Source: an uncultured Clostridium sp. (GTDB lineage: Bacteria; Bacillota; Clostridia; TANB77; CAG-508). Taken from it: a stretch of DNA of 54,969 nucleotides. The number at the start of each line of letters is the position of its first letter. The stretch's first letter is position 1. Under the pieces are notes generated by a model. The model worked only from the letters and a program-made list of their open reading frames with translations. It was not told the origin of the DNA and did no database searches. The position numbers and the translations under genes are program-made. The DNA lies in the NCBI GenBank assembly GCA_948471115.1, contig CAOKRJ010000005.1, positions 1-54,969 of the forward strand. The letters run 5' to 3'. This document shows positions 8,840-18,201 of the stretch, piece by piece.

Positions 8840-8857
8840 CAGTGAGATGTGAGAGAT

Positions 8858-8884
8858 GTAGGGGCACGGTGCACCGTGCCCATT
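8858..8884. repeat. REP-like 20-bp perfect palindrome
   Basis: GTAG followed by GGGCACGGTGCACCGTGCCC (8862-8881) and ATT. A near copy is at 10863-10889. The GTAGGGGCAC start is also the start of the RAYT element terminal repeats at 46084-46155, so it may be mobilised by such an enzyme. Confidence 0.65.
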
Positions 8885-8938
8885 AATAAATTTTATAAAA
8901 ATGCTAAAACATTAACAATAAAAAAAGGAGAAAATCAA

Positions 8939-10834
8939 ATGAACAAATATTTTAATGATGCAATTATAGGAAATAATAAAATCAGAGCGGGACTAACAAA
9001 AAAAGGAGAACTAATAAGACTATTTTATCCAAATATAGACTTTAAGCAATTTATAGAAGAATTCAAAGTAGGGGTAAAAGTAAATGATTCAGGACTAATT
9101 CATCTAGAACAAGATATAAACAATGTATATGATCAATACTACTCAGATGGGACAAATGTATTAAACACAGAAATAGAAAATACATATTTTAAATTAGGAA
9201 TAATCCAAACAGATTGTGCTCCAATAGGAGGAGATAATTTACTAATAAGAAAATACAAATTAATAAACAAAAATACAATTCCATTAGAAGTTAAGCTAAT
9301 AGTAAAGTCTAAACTATTAACAAACCAAAATAATGATGTAGCCTCAAGAATAATAGATAATGGGCTAATACAATACACTCATGACTATAATTTTTCTATA
9401 TTTTCAAACAAAGATATAATGTCACATAAATTACATGGAGTAGACGAAGTGATAGAAAGTGGAGTATTAGGAGACAAAGACTATATAGGAATGACAAACA
9501 ATTCAGGAATTATATATGATTTAAAAGTAATAGAGCCAAATGGAGAAATTGAAATACCATTATACATATATATTAATGATAATAGCGAGAAATATAGATT
9601 ACCATATATAGAAAAAGATATAGACAATATTGTAAAAAATGACTATAACGGAGAAATATATAAAACAAAAAAATATTGGAGAAGATACTTAAAAAGTCAT
9701 TCAAATATTGAATTTGAAAATAATAGCTATGAACAAATGGTAAAAAATGTTTATGATAGAACAATATTATTATATCCATTACTAGGAAACTCTGAGACAG
9801 GAGGCATAGCAGCAGCAATGGAGGTAGATGAAGGAAAAACAGCATGTGGAAGATATGCATATTCATGGCCAAGAGATGCAGTATTTATAACAAGTGCCTT
9901 AGACTTATTAAATATGGCGAAAGAAACAGAAAAATTCTATAAAAATTTCTGTAAAAACACGCAAAGTAAAAATGGTATGTGGGAACAAAGATTTTACACA
10001 GATGGTAGATTAGCTCCAGCATGGGGGTATCAAATAGATGAAACCTCAAGTGTAATATTCGGAGTATATAGCCATTATTTAAAAACAAAAGACTTTAGAT
10101 TTTTAAAAGACAATTTCAAAATGTTAGAAAAAGCCACAAAATACTTAGAAAAATATATTAACAAAATTTTAAAAGGTGAAAAGCTAGAAAAAATAAGTTA
10201 TGATTTATGGGAAATGCATGAAGGAGTGAGCTTATATTCACTATCAAGTATTTGTGCGAGTTTTGAAGCAATGATAAAAGTAAATGAGCTAATATTACCA
10301 GAATTTGTAAACAATAGACTAAAACAAAATGAAATAAAAGTACAAAACCAAACATTACAAGACAAACTGAGAAAAATAAAAGAATTTATGGTAAACAATT
10401 TTTATGATGAAAAAAATAATTATTATAAAAGAAATTTGAAAGATAAAAAAATAGATATAAGTGTAATAGGAGCAATTGTACCATTTAATATATTTTCTGC
10501 AAAAGAGAAAAAGATAGAAAATACAGTAGAGAGAATAAACATGACATTAAGAACATACACAGGAGGGTATTTAAGATTTGAAGAAGACCATTATACAGGA
10601 GATAGACCATGGGTAATAGCAACACTATGGATGGCATTATACTACATAGAAATAGGTAAAACAAAAGAAGCAAGAGAGTGTTTTGATTTTGTAGTAAAAA
10701 CACAAAATCCTCATGGTTTCTTAGCAGAACAAGTAGATAATGAAAAAATGGAACCAGCATGGGTAATAGGCTTGGGTTGGTCACATGCGATGTTTATACT
10801 AGTGCTAAATAAATTAAAAGAATTAGAAAAATAA
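8939..10834 (+). CDS. Glycoside hydrolase family 15 (glucoamylase-like)
   Basis: A 631-residue enzyme predicted to hydrolyse alpha-glucosidic bonds (glucose release from glycogen, maltodextrin or isomaltose-type sugars; some GH15 are trehalases). The N-terminal 250 residues form the beta-sandwich domain; the (alpha/alpha)6 catalytic barrel follows. The substrate-site segment WPRDAVF is at 310-316 and WEQRFYTDGR near 348, with acidic catalytic candidates in the WEMHEG and AEQVD segments. There is no signal peptide, so it acts in the cytoplasm. Start chosen at 8939 because AAAGGAG lies 8 nt upstream; the longer frame from 8849 reads through the REP. Groups with pgm, manA and pfk. Confidence 0.88.
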   Translation: MNKYFNDAIIGNNKIRAGLTKKGELIRLFYPNIDFKQFIEEFKVGVKVNDSGLIHLEQDINNVYDQYYSDGTNVLNTEIENTYFKLGIIQTDCAPIGGDNLLIRKYKLINKNTIPLEVKLIVKSKLLTNQNNDVASRIIDNGLIQYTHDYNFSIFSNKDIMSHKLHGVDEVIESGVLGDKDYIGMTNNSGIIYDLKVIEPNGEIEIPLYIYINDNSEKYRLPYIEKDIDNIVKNDYNGEIYKTKKYWRRYLKSHSNIEFENNSYEQMVKNVYDRTILLYPLLGNSETGGIAAAMEVDEGKTACGRYAYSWPRDAVFITSALDLLNMAKETEKFYKNFCKNTQSKNGMWEQRFYTDGRLAPAWGYQIDETSSVIFGVYSHYLKTKDFRFLKDNFKMLEKATKYLEKYINKILKGEKLEKISYDLWEMHEGVSLYSLSSICASFEAMIKVNELILPEFVNNRLKQNEIKVQNQTLQDKLRKIKEFMVNNFYDEKNNYYKRNLKDKKIDISVIGAIVPFNIFSAKEKKIENTVERINMTLRTYTGGYLRFEEDHYTGDRPWVIATLWMALYYIEIGKTKEARECFDFVVKTQNPHGFLAEQVDNEKMEPAWVIGLGWSHAMFILVLNKLKELEK

Positions 10835-10862
10835 TATTATTCACTATTCATTATATTGCACT

Positions 10863-10889
10863 GTAAGGGCACAGTGCACCGTGCCCATT
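10863..10889. repeat. REP-like imperfect palindrome
   Basis: GTAA then GGGCACAGTGCACCGTGCCC (10867-10886) and ATT; one base differs from the perfect palindrome at 8862-8881. It lies in a 226-nt gap before the phosphoglucomutase gene, which shows nothing else but a run of A/T-rich sequence. Confidence 0.6.
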
Positions 10890-11060
10890 GAAATGTAATG
10901 ATAAATTGTTTTAAATACAAATTAAGTACCCTGTGCTTTGCACATATTTATATGATAAATCTTCAAATTAATAGATATTTTCAAAAGATATTTACAAAAA
11001 CACAAAAATGTGATAAAAATATATACAGAAATACTTAGGTATTAAAAAGGAGTGGTAAAG

Positions 11061-12785
11061 ATGGAGTATCTTGAGAAATATGATCAGTGGCTAAATAATG
11101 AAATGTTTGATGAACAGACAAAAAAAGAATTAGCAAATATAAAAGGTAATAACGAAGAAATAAAAGACAGATTTTACAAAGATTTAGAATTTGGAACCGC
11201 AGGACTTAGAGGAATAATAGGTGCAGGAACGAACAGAATGAACTATTATACTGTAGGAAAAGCAACACAAGGTTTAGCTAATTTTATAATAAAGGAAAAA
11301 GGAGAAAACCAAGGAGTAGCCATTGCATATGATTCAAGGAGAATGTCTCCAGAATTTAGTAAACGTGCTGCACTAATCTTAAATGCCAATGGAATAAAAA
11401 CATATTTATTCGATTCATTAAGACCAACTCCAGAATTATCATTTGCAGTAAGAGAACTAGGCTGTATTGCTGGAATTGTAATAACAGCAAGCCATAATCC
11501 ACCAGAATACAATGGATATAAAGTCTATTGGGCAGATGGAGCACAAATAATTGCTCCAAAAGACAAACAAATAATTACAGAAGTAAATAATATAGAAGAC
11601 TATTCAGAAATAAAATTGATATCAGAAGAAGAAGCTAAAAATAAGGGATTATTTAATATAATTGGAAAAGAAATTGATGATAGATACATGGAAGAATTAC
11701 ACAAACTTGTATTAAATCCAGAAACAATAAAAGAAATGGCAAAAGATATAAAAATTGTATATACACCATTCAATGGTACAGGAAATTTACCAGCAAGAAG
11801 AATTTTAGACGAATTAGGATTTGAAAATGTCTATGTAGTTCCAGAACAAGAAATGCCAGATGGAGAATTTACAACCTTAGCATATCCTAACCCAGAAGAT
11901 CCAAAAGCATTTGAATTAGCATTAAAATTAGCAAAAGAGGTAGATGCAGATATAGTTTTAGCAACAGATCCAGATGCAGATAGGTTAGGAGTATATGCAA
12001 AAGATGTTAAAACAGGAGAATACAAAGCGTTCACAGGAAACATGTCAGGACTATTAATTGCTGAATATCAGTTAAGTCAAAGAAAAGAGAAAGGACTACT
12101 TCCACAAAATGGTGTACTTATCAAAACTATAGTATCATCTAATATGGCTGACCAAATGGTTAAAGAATATAATATTGAATTAATAGAAGTATTAACAGGC
12201 TTTAAATATATAGGAGAACAAATAAGAGTCTTTGAGCAAAATCATAAATATGAATATATATTTGGATATGAAGAAAGCTATGGATGTTTAGTAGGTACAC
12301 ATGCAAGAGATAAAGATGCCATAGTAGCAATCATGGCTCTTTGTGAGGCAACAGCATACTACAAAAAACATGGGTTAACTCTGTGGGATCAAATGATAAA
12401 CATCTATAATAAATATGGATATTATCGAGAAGACTTAGCAAGTATCACACTAAAAGGGGCAGATGGAGCAACAAAAATACAAAACATGATGTCAAAAATG
12501 AGAAATAACCCACCTGTAAGAATAGGTAGATGGGATGTAAAAGCCGTAAGAGACTATAGAATTCAAGAAAGAAAAGAAATGATGACAGGGAACACATCAA
12601 AAATAGACTTACCAACATCAAATGTGTTATACTATGAATTATCAAATGATGCATGGTGTTGTGCAAGACCATCAGGAACAGAACCAAAAATAAAATTTTA
12701 TATAGGTGTTAAAGGAAATAGTCTAGAAGACTCAAAACAGCAAGCAGAGACTCTAAAGGCAGAGGTATTAAAATTAACAGAATAA
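11061..12785 (+). CDS. pgm: Phosphoglucomutase/phosphomannomutase (alpha-D-phosphohexomutase)
   Basis: A 574-residue alpha-D-phosphohexomutase that interconverts glucose-1-phosphate and glucose-6-phosphate (and possibly mannose phosphates). The catalytic phosphoserine is Ser144 in TASHNPPEYNGYK; the Mg loop DPDADR is at 303-308; the sugar-binding GYEES and phosphate-binding RPSGTEPK motifs follow near the C-terminus. Length fits the PgcA/PgmB2 type. The AAGGAG ribosome site overlaps an in-frame GTG at 11052, so the ATG at 11061 is the start. It links the GH15/glycogen step to glycolysis, and supplies glucose-1-phosphate for the dTDP-rhamnose enzymes encoded later. Confidence 0.93.
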   Translation: MEYLEKYDQWLNNEMFDEQTKKELANIKGNNEEIKDRFYKDLEFGTAGLRGIIGAGTNRMNYYTVGKATQGLANFIIKEKGENQGVAIAYDSRRMSPEFSKRAALILNANGIKTYLFDSLRPTPELSFAVRELGCIAGIVITASHNPPEYNGYKVYWADGAQIIAPKDKQIITEVNNIEDYSEIKLISEEEAKNKGLFNIIGKEIDDRYMEELHKLVLNPETIKEMAKDIKIVYTPFNGTGNLPARRILDELGFENVYVVPEQEMPDGEFTTLAYPNPEDPKAFELALKLAKEVDADIVLATDPDADRLGVYAKDVKTGEYKAFTGNMSGLLIAEYQLSQRKEKGLLPQNGVLIKTIVSSNMADQMVKEYNIELIEVLTGFKYIGEQIRVFEQNHKYEYIFGYEESYGCLVGTHARDKDAIVAIMALCEATAYYKKHGLTLWDQMINIYNKYGYYREDLASITLKGADGATKIQNMMSKMRNNPPVRIGRWDVKAVRDYRIQERKEMMTGNTSKIDLPTSNVLYYELSNDAWCCARPSGTEPKIKFYIGVKGNSLEDSKQQAETLKAEVLKLTE

Positions 12786-12871
12786 GGTTGAAAAAGAGAG
12801 AAAAATTCTTTTCCAATATAGAATTTGAACCTTTAAAGAAATGAAGATAAATATTAAAAGGAAGCGATAAT

Positions 12872-13819
12872 ATGCTAGAACCAATATTTTTTAAGCCAAT
12901 CTATAAACAAGTAGTTTGGGGAGGAAACAATATAAAAAATTTTTTAAGTAGAAAAATAGAAGAAAAAAATATAGGAGAAAGTTGGGAAATATCTGCACAT
13001 AGTAATGGAATAAGTCAAATACTAAACGAATCATTTAATAATGAAAACTTATATGAATTATTTAATGATAAAAGTAAAAGAAAAGAAATTTTCGGTAATA
13101 AATGTCTAGAAATGGATAGATTTCCAATATTAGTAAAATTTATAGACGCAAAAGAAAATTTATCAATCCAAGTACATCCAGACGATGAATATGCTAGAAA
13201 ATACGAGAACGATTCAGGCAAAAATGAGGTTTGGTACATAATGGACTGTACAGAAAATGCAAAAATTGTTTATGGTTTCAAAGAAAATATTAAACAACAA
13301 AATCTTAAAGAATCAATAAAAGATATTGAAAACAATGTAAAATATGTTAATGTAAAAAAAGGTGACTTTATATCAATACAAGCAGGGACAATTCATGCTA
13401 TATGTGGAGGAATGATATTATGCGAAATTCAACAAAGTAGTGATGTAACATATAGAGTATATGATTGGAACAGAATTGGATTAGATGGAAAGCCAAGACA
13501 ATTACACACAGAAAAAGCTCTTGAAGTAATAAAATTAGACAATAAAACAGAAGTATATAACTATAGTAACTTTGATAATATAATAAATATATATAATTCT
13601 AATAATTTCAATATAGATTTAATTAATAGTAAAAGTAATATAATAGAACACTCAAATATAGACACATTTATAGCATATATAGTTTTAGAAGGAACAGGAA
13701 AAGTTAAAACAAACAACTTTGAAAAAGATATTCAAATAGGTAATGTATTTTTAATTCCAGCAGAATTAGGAGAATATACTATAAATGGAAACATGAAATT
13801 AATGAAAGTATATATATAA
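12872..13819 (+). CDS. manA: Mannose-6-phosphate isomerase, class I
   Basis: A 315-residue zinc enzyme of the cupin fold that interconverts mannose-6-phosphate and fructose-6-phosphate. Zinc ligands lie in QVHPDDEYA (Gln100, His102) and the GTIHAI segment; EIQQSSDVTYRVYDW follows, as in the short Bacillus-type ManA. Length is typical. Ribosome site AAAAGGAAG. It lies between pgm and pfk, so it fits a sugar-phosphate group; it may also feed GDP-mannose precursors. Confidence 0.93.
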   Translation: MLEPIFFKPIYKQVVWGGNNIKNFLSRKIEEKNIGESWEISAHSNGISQILNESFNNENLYELFNDKSKRKEIFGNKCLEMDRFPILVKFIDAKENLSIQVHPDDEYARKYENDSGKNEVWYIMDCTENAKIVYGFKENIKQQNLKESIKDIENNVKYVNVKKGDFISIQAGTIHAICGGMILCEIQQSSDVTYRVYDWNRIGLDGKPRQLHTEKALEVIKLDNKTEVYNYSNFDNIINIYNSNNFNIDLINSKSNIIEHSNIDTFIAYIVLEGTGKVKTNNFEKDIQIGNVFLIPAELGEYTINGNMKLMKVYI

Positions 13820-13834
13820 ATTTAAAAAAATATA

Positions 13835-13862
13835 TTGTAATTTTAAAAAATATTGGTATAAT
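13835..13862 (+). promoter_or_regulatory. Candidate sigma-A promoter for pfk
   Basis: TTGTAA (13835-13840), 16-nt spacer, TATAAT (13857-13862), about 50 nt upstream of the pfk start. Confidence 0.5.
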
Positions 13863-13911
13863 AATATAAAAAAGAGACCATATTTGGTAAATAGAAGGGA
13901 AATGATAAAAA

Positions 13912-15045
13912 ATGAAAAAGGTAGCAATTTTAGCAAATGGTGGAGATGTAGCTGGATTTAATGCTGTAATAAGAGGAATTGTAAAAACAGCAGAAAATAA
14001 TGGAGTAGAATGCTATGGATACATAGAAGGGTATAAAGGTTTATTAGAAAACAATTATATAAAACTTGAATCAGCAAATACTGCATCAGGAATTTTGCAT
14101 AAAGGTGGTTCAGTCATAGGTTCATCAACAAATTCAAATGTATTTCATTATAAAGTAGAAGAAAATGGACAAACAGTATACAAAGACTTATCAGACATAT
14201 GTGTTCAAAATGTTAAAGATGCAGGATTCGATTGTATTTTTACATTAGGAGGAGATGGAACACAAAAATCTGCCAGAGACTTTTCATTAAAAGGAATTAA
14301 TGTAATAGGAGTACCAAAAACAATAGACAATGACGTAGCATGTACAGACATTACATTTGGGTATAATACAGCAGTATCAGTTGCAATGGAAGCACTTGAT
14401 AGATTACACTCAACAGGAGAAACTCATCATAGAATAATGGTATTAGAAGTTATGGGAAGATATGCTGGATGGATTGCACTAGAATCTTCAATAGCAGGGG
14501 GAGCAGATGTTGCCTTAATACCAGAAATACCATATGATTTAAACAAAGTAGCAGAAAAAATAAAATCTAGAATAAAAATAGGAAAAAGATTTAGTCTAGT
14601 AGTAGTAGCAGAAGGAGCTAAACCATTAAATGGAGAAATAACAGTAAAAGGTGTAAGAGATAATGGAACAGGTGTTGATAATACAAAACTTGGTGGAGTT
14701 GGAGAGACAGTAGCAAAACAACTAGAAGGACTAACAGGACTAGAATCAAGAAACACGACTTTAGGATATATGCAAAGGGGAGGAACACCAACAGCATATG
14801 ATAGAGTACTTTCAACAAAATATGGTTCGAAGGCAATGGAACTTGCATTACAAGGAAGATTTGGAGTACTAGCAGTATTAAAAAATGGAAAATTAGATTC
14901 AGTATCACTAGAAGATGTTGTAGGAAACAACAAAGAAATTGGAGCAGTATCAGGAAATACAGAAAACAGTAATATAAGAAGAGTAACAATGGATGATGAT
15001 TTAGTAAAAACAGCAAGAAATATAGGAATATCTTTAGGAGATTAA
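13912..15045 (+). CDS. pfkA: 6-phosphofructokinase
   Basis: A 377-residue phosphofructokinase that phosphorylates fructose-6-phosphate to fructose-1,6-bisphosphate. Donor-site GGDGT is at 113-117, catalytic PKTIDND at 135-141, and MGRYAGW plus GGTPTAYDR follow. Known family logic: Gly at the GGDG position (Gly116) marks ATP users, while Lys in PKTIDND (Lys136) is typical of PPi-type and mixed-group enzymes. This protein has Gly plus Lys, so the phosphoryl donor is uncertain. It is longer than the 320-residue E. coli enzyme. The last gene of the sugar group, followed by a strong terminator. Confidence 0.92.
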   Translation: MKKVAILANGGDVAGFNAVIRGIVKTAENNGVECYGYIEGYKGLLENNYIKLESANTASGILHKGGSVIGSSTNSNVFHYKVEENGQTVYKDLSDICVQNVKDAGFDCIFTLGGDGTQKSARDFSLKGINVIGVPKTIDNDVACTDITFGYNTAVSVAMEALDRLHSTGETHHRIMVLEVMGRYAGWIALESSIAGGADVALIPEIPYDLNKVAEKIKSRIKIGKRFSLVVVAEGAKPLNGEITVKGVRDNGTGVDNTKLGGVGETVAKQLEGLTGLESRNTTLGYMQRGGTPTAYDRVLSTKYGSKAMELALQGRFGVLAVLKNGKLDSVSLEDVVGNNKEIGAVSGNTENSNIRRVTMDDDLVKTARNIGISLGD

Positions 15046-15052
15046 GACAAAA

Positions 15053-15091
15053 GGACATGACTTGGTATCTTACCATCCATGTCCATTTTTT
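15053..15091 (+). terminator. Rho-independent terminator after pfk
   Basis: GGACATG ... CATGTCC stem with an inner GGTA/TACC pairing, followed by ATTTTTT. Confidence 0.8.
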
Positions 15092-15111
15092 ATATTAAGG
15101 AAAGAATAATA

Positions 15112-15462
15112 ATGAAAGATGGAATAAAAAATAATAAAGAATATTATATATATATAATTAGATGTGAAGATAATTCTTTATATACAGGTATAACAACAGA
15201 TTTAGATAGAAGAATGCAAGAGCACTTAGAACAAGGTAAAAGAGGAGCAAAATATACAGCAAGTCATCATGTAAAAAAAATGGAAATCGCATGGAAAACA
15301 ATAGATAAAGCAAGTGCTTCAAAACTTGAATACCATATCAAAACATTAAAAAAAGTGCAAAAGGAAGAACTAATAAAAAATCCTAGTGTATTAAAAGTAA
15401 TGCTGTCAAATAAAATAGAATATAATAATTATACATATACAAAGTTTAGAAATGGAAAATAA
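15112..15462 (+). CDS. GIY-YIG nuclease superfamily protein (UPF0213/YhbQ type)
   Basis: A 116-residue small GIY-YIG domain protein. The motif appears as YIYIIRC ... LYTGIT, followed by the RRMQEH helix Arg and the conserved YHIKTLKK segment. This stand-alone family is thought to act on DNA or RNA structures, but its role is not settled. Start chosen at 15112 behind AAGGAAAG; an ATG at 15079 lies inside the pfk terminator. It is followed by the yqeG promoter, so it may be transcribed alone. Confidence 0.88.
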   Translation: MKDGIKNNKEYYIYIIRCEDNSLYTGITTDLDRRMQEHLEQGKRGAKYTASHHVKKMEIAWKTIDKASASKLEYHIKTLKKVQKEELIKNPSVLKVMLSNKIEYNNYTYTKFRNGK

Positions 15463-15499
15463 TAAAAATATACCTAAAAAACAAAAATTATTAAAACTC

Positions 15500-15528
15500 T
15501 TGATATAGTTCAAAGTTTAATATATAAT
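15500..15528 (+). promoter_or_regulatory. Sigma-A promoter for the yqeG operon
   Basis: TTGATA (15500-15505), 17-nt spacer, TATAAT (15523-15528), 32 nt before the yqeG GTG start. Confidence 0.65.
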
Positions 15529-15559
15529 ACAAACAATAAAACAAATAAGGAGTACAAAA

Positions 15560-16063
15560 GTGATTTTATATCCCAAATTTTATTTAGAAAATGTAAAAGA
15601 AATAAGCATAGATTTGCTAAGGAACAATAATATAAAAGGTTTAATTTTAGATGTTGACAATACTCTAATAGATATCAATAGAAAAATATTAGATGGTGCT
15701 GAACAATGGTGTGATAATCTAAAGAAACAGGGAATAAGAATATGTATTTTATCTAATACAAGTAATGAAGAAAAAGCAAAAAACGTAGCACAAGATCTTG
15801 AGATACCATATATATTTTTTGCTAGAAAGCCATTTAAGAAAGGATTTTATAGAGCACAAAAATTATTAGAAATAGAAAAAAGTGAACAAATAGCAGTAGT
15901 AGGGGATCAATTATTTACAGACATCATTGGAGCAAATAGAGTAAACATGATACCAATATTAGTACAACCATTAGATAAAAAAGATTTATGGTATACAAAA
16001 ATAAAAAGACCAATAGAAAATTTATTCATAAGACGATATATAAAAAGTACGGAGGAAAAATAA
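15560..16063 (+). CDS. yqeG: YqeG family HAD-IIIA phosphatase
   Basis: A 167-residue HAD-superfamily phosphatase. The nucleophile motif DVDNTL (Asp31, Asp33) and the C-terminal GDQLFTDIIGAN motif are intact, as is the SNTS motif II. Related enzymes act on phosphatidylglycerophosphate or small phosphoesters; the substrate here is not shown. Start is GTG at 15560 behind AAGGAG. The next gene starts directly after its stop, so the three genes to 17897 form an operon. Confidence 0.88.
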   Translation: MILYPKFYLENVKEISIDLLRNNNIKGLILDVDNTLIDINRKILDGAEQWCDNLKKQGIRICILSNTSNEEKAKNVAQDLEIPYIFFARKPFKKGFYRAQKLLEIEKSEQIAVVGDQLFTDIIGANRVNMIPILVQPLDKKDLWYTKIKRPIENLFIRRYIKSTEEK

Positions 16064-16798
16064 ATGTATATAAATGATGTTCATATATTATATTATGTAC
16101 TAGTTGCAATAATAGGAATGCTTACTGGTCAATTTATATATTGGTGTAATAAAAGGTTACCTGAAAAAAAGAAGATATTGACAATAAATTTTTTTAAAGA
16201 ACTAAAATTGAATTATCCATTGATGTTATTAAATGCAATAATAAATTTAATAATATTATATTTATATGGAATGCAAAAGGATTTTAGTGATAACATTAAT
16301 TTATACAAATATTTAATATTATCTCCAATGTTAATATCAGCTTTTTACATAGACTATAAATTACATATAATACCAAATAGATTGAATTTAACCATATTTG
16401 AAATCGGTTTAATAATAGCAGTAATTGGTGGAATATCAGACATAAATTTTGCAATAAATGCGATAGAAGGAATGTTAGTTGGAGGAGGAACATTTTTTAT
16501 AATCACATTAATAGGAGGACTAATAGCAGGAAAAGAAGCAATGGGATATGGTGATGTAAAATTTATGGCGGCATTAGGGCTATATTTTGGATTTGCAAAT
16601 ATGGTATCTATCATATTTATGTCTTTCTTAATTGGAGCAGTATTAAGTATAATACTATTATTAATGAAAAGAAAGAAAGCCAGTGAATATATTCCTTTTG
16701 GACCATTTATAGTTATATCATGTTATATAACTATATTGATACCACTTAATTCTTTGTTAAACATATTTATACAAATATTTACTTTAGGACATGGTTAG
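16064..16798 (+). CDS. Type IV prepilin peptidase (A24 family)
   Basis: A 244-residue polytopic membrane aspartyl protease that cuts, and in some cases N-methylates, type IV pilin-like leader peptides. The two catalytic Asp are visible: Asp97 in DYKLHIIPN and Asp164 in the GYGD motif. About seven membrane helices. The N-terminal region lacks the zinc-binding Cys pairs of PilD, as is usual in short Gram-positive versions. No pilin genes are in this window, so its substrates are elsewhere. It overlaps the next open frame slightly and shares the yqeG operon. Confidence 0.88.
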   Translation: MYINDVHILYYVLVAIIGMLTGQFIYWCNKRLPEKKKILTINFFKELKLNYPLMLLNAIINLIILYLYGMQKDFSDNINLYKYLILSPMLISAFYIDYKLHIIPNRLNLTIFEIGLIIAVIGGISDINFAINAIEGMLVGGGTFFIITLIGGLIAGKEAMGYGDVKFMAALGLYFGFANMVSIIFMSFLIGAVLSIILLLMKRKKASEYIPFGPFIVISCYITILIPLNSLLNIFIQIFTLGHG

Positions 16799-16829
16799 AA
16801 TAATTTATTTGTTAATAGGAGGAAATTAC

Positions 16830-17897
16830 ATGAATCCAAGATTACAATATTTAAGAAATACTTTAAAAGCTCAATATATAGAAGGAATGATAATATCAAA
16901 TCCAGTAAATATAAAATATTTAATAGGAATTGATGCAGAGGGAATTTTATTATTGACTAGAAAAGAAAATATATATATCACAGATTCAAGATACATAGAG
17001 ATGGTACAATCAAAATTAACTATAACAGACGAAGTTATAGTCAATGATGTTAAAAACATAACATGTGAAGACTACCAAAATTTCTTTAGTTTTTGTGAAA
17101 ATGTTGGATTTGAGGAAGACTATGTAACATACTCTAGATATAAAGAATATATGCACAAATATAGAATAAATAATTTGATGGAAACAGAACAAATAATAGA
17201 AAAACAGAGAACAATAAAAGACAAAGTCGAAATAGATAATATAAAAAAAGCATGTGAAATAACAGATAAATGTTTTAAGCATTTATTGGACTTTATAAAA
17301 ATCGGTATGACAGAAAAAGAGATAGCTTATGAAATACAAAAGTATTTTATTGCAAATGGAGCAAGTGGATTAGCCTTTGACTCTATTGTTGCTTCAGGAG
17401 TTAACTCATCAATGCCACATGCTGTGCCAACAGATAAAATTATAGAAAATGGAGACATAATTACATTAGACTTTGGATGTAAATATAATGGATATTGTTC
17501 AGACATGACAAGGACAATATTTGTAGGATATGTAAAAGAAGAAATAAAAGAAATATATAATTTAGTGTTAAAAAATCAAAAACAGACACTTGAAGAAATG
17601 TATGATGGGGTCAATACAAAAATATTATTTAAAATGGTAGAAAATGATTTCAAAATACATAAATATGAATTACCACATGCACTAGGACATGGAGTAGGGT
17701 TAGATGTGCATGAAGAACCTTCAATAAGTTTAAGAAAAGAAAATATATTAAGAGAAAATATGATAGTTACAGATGAACCAGGAATATATATACCAGGAAG
17801 ATTTGGAGTAAGAATAGAAGATACTGTATTAATAACAAAATCTGGATGTGAACCATTAACAAAATCATATAAAGGATATATAATTATTAAAAAATAA
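16830..17897 (+). CDS. Xaa-Pro aminopeptidase/dipeptidase (M24 family)
   Basis: A 355-residue metallopeptidase that removes N-terminal residues before proline. The N-terminal creatinase-like domain covers about 1-125; the pita-bread catalytic domain follows, with metal ligands in TLDFGCKYNGYCSDMTR, the HALGHGVGLDVHEEP helix-turn, TDEPGIY and VRIED. Start chosen at 16830 behind AGGAGG. In many Firmicutes this gene (yqhT/papA) is directly followed by efp; here about 5.9 kb separates them. Confidence 0.93.
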   Translation: MNPRLQYLRNTLKAQYIEGMIISNPVNIKYLIGIDAEGILLLTRKENIYITDSRYIEMVQSKLTITDEVIVNDVKNITCEDYQNFFSFCENVGFEEDYVTYSRYKEYMHKYRINNLMETEQIIEKQRTIKDKVEIDNIKKACEITDKCFKHLLDFIKIGMTEKEIAYEIQKYFIANGASGLAFDSIVASGVNSSMPHAVPTDKIIENGDIITLDFGCKYNGYCSDMTRTIFVGYVKEEIKEIYNLVLKNQKQTLEEMYDGVNTKILFKMVENDFKIHKYELPHALGHGVGLDVHEEPSISLRKENILRENMIVTDEPGIYIPGRFGVRIEDTVLITKSGCEPLTKSYKGYIIIKK

Positions 17898-17902
17898 AAA
17901 AT

Positions 17903-18022
17903 ATGAAACGAAAAGTTGGAAAGATTAAATATAAAAATGAAGAAAATGTATATATTGAGAATTTATTACAATTATTGGAAAATAAAGACAAAAAAGGACA
18001 AAATAATAAAAAAGTTTATTAA
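17903..18022 (+). CDS. Possible 39-residue Lys/Asn-rich peptide
   Basis: Begins 5 nt after the peptidase stop. Reads MKRKVGKIKYKNEENVY then a Leu-rich helix and a KDKKGQNNKK tail. It has no clear ribosome site and could be chance or the remnant of a lost gene. The rest of 17898-18201 is A/T-rich and contains one promoter candidate. Confidence 0.25.
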   Translation: MKRKVGKIKYKNEENVYIENLLQLLENKDKKGQNNKKVY

Positions 18023-18028
18023 AATCTA

Positions 18029-18057
18029 TTGATTACTTTTTAAATTTATGCTAAGAT
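18029..18057 (+). promoter_or_regulatory. Candidate promoter for the accessory genes
   Basis: TTGATT (18029-18034), 17-nt spacer, extended TGC-TAAGAT (-10 at 18052-18057). It would give a roughly 140-nt untranslated leader to the gene at 18202. Confidence 0.4.
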
Positions 18058-18201
18058 AAAATTATGTTGATCAATGAAAAAATTATAAAATATTAACTGT
18101 TATAAAATGGTAAAGTTTTTCTAATGAAATAGTACTTATTGTTAATTAAATTAGTAAACAGTAAAATACTATAATTAAAGTTAAAATATCAGGAGGTAAA
18201 T

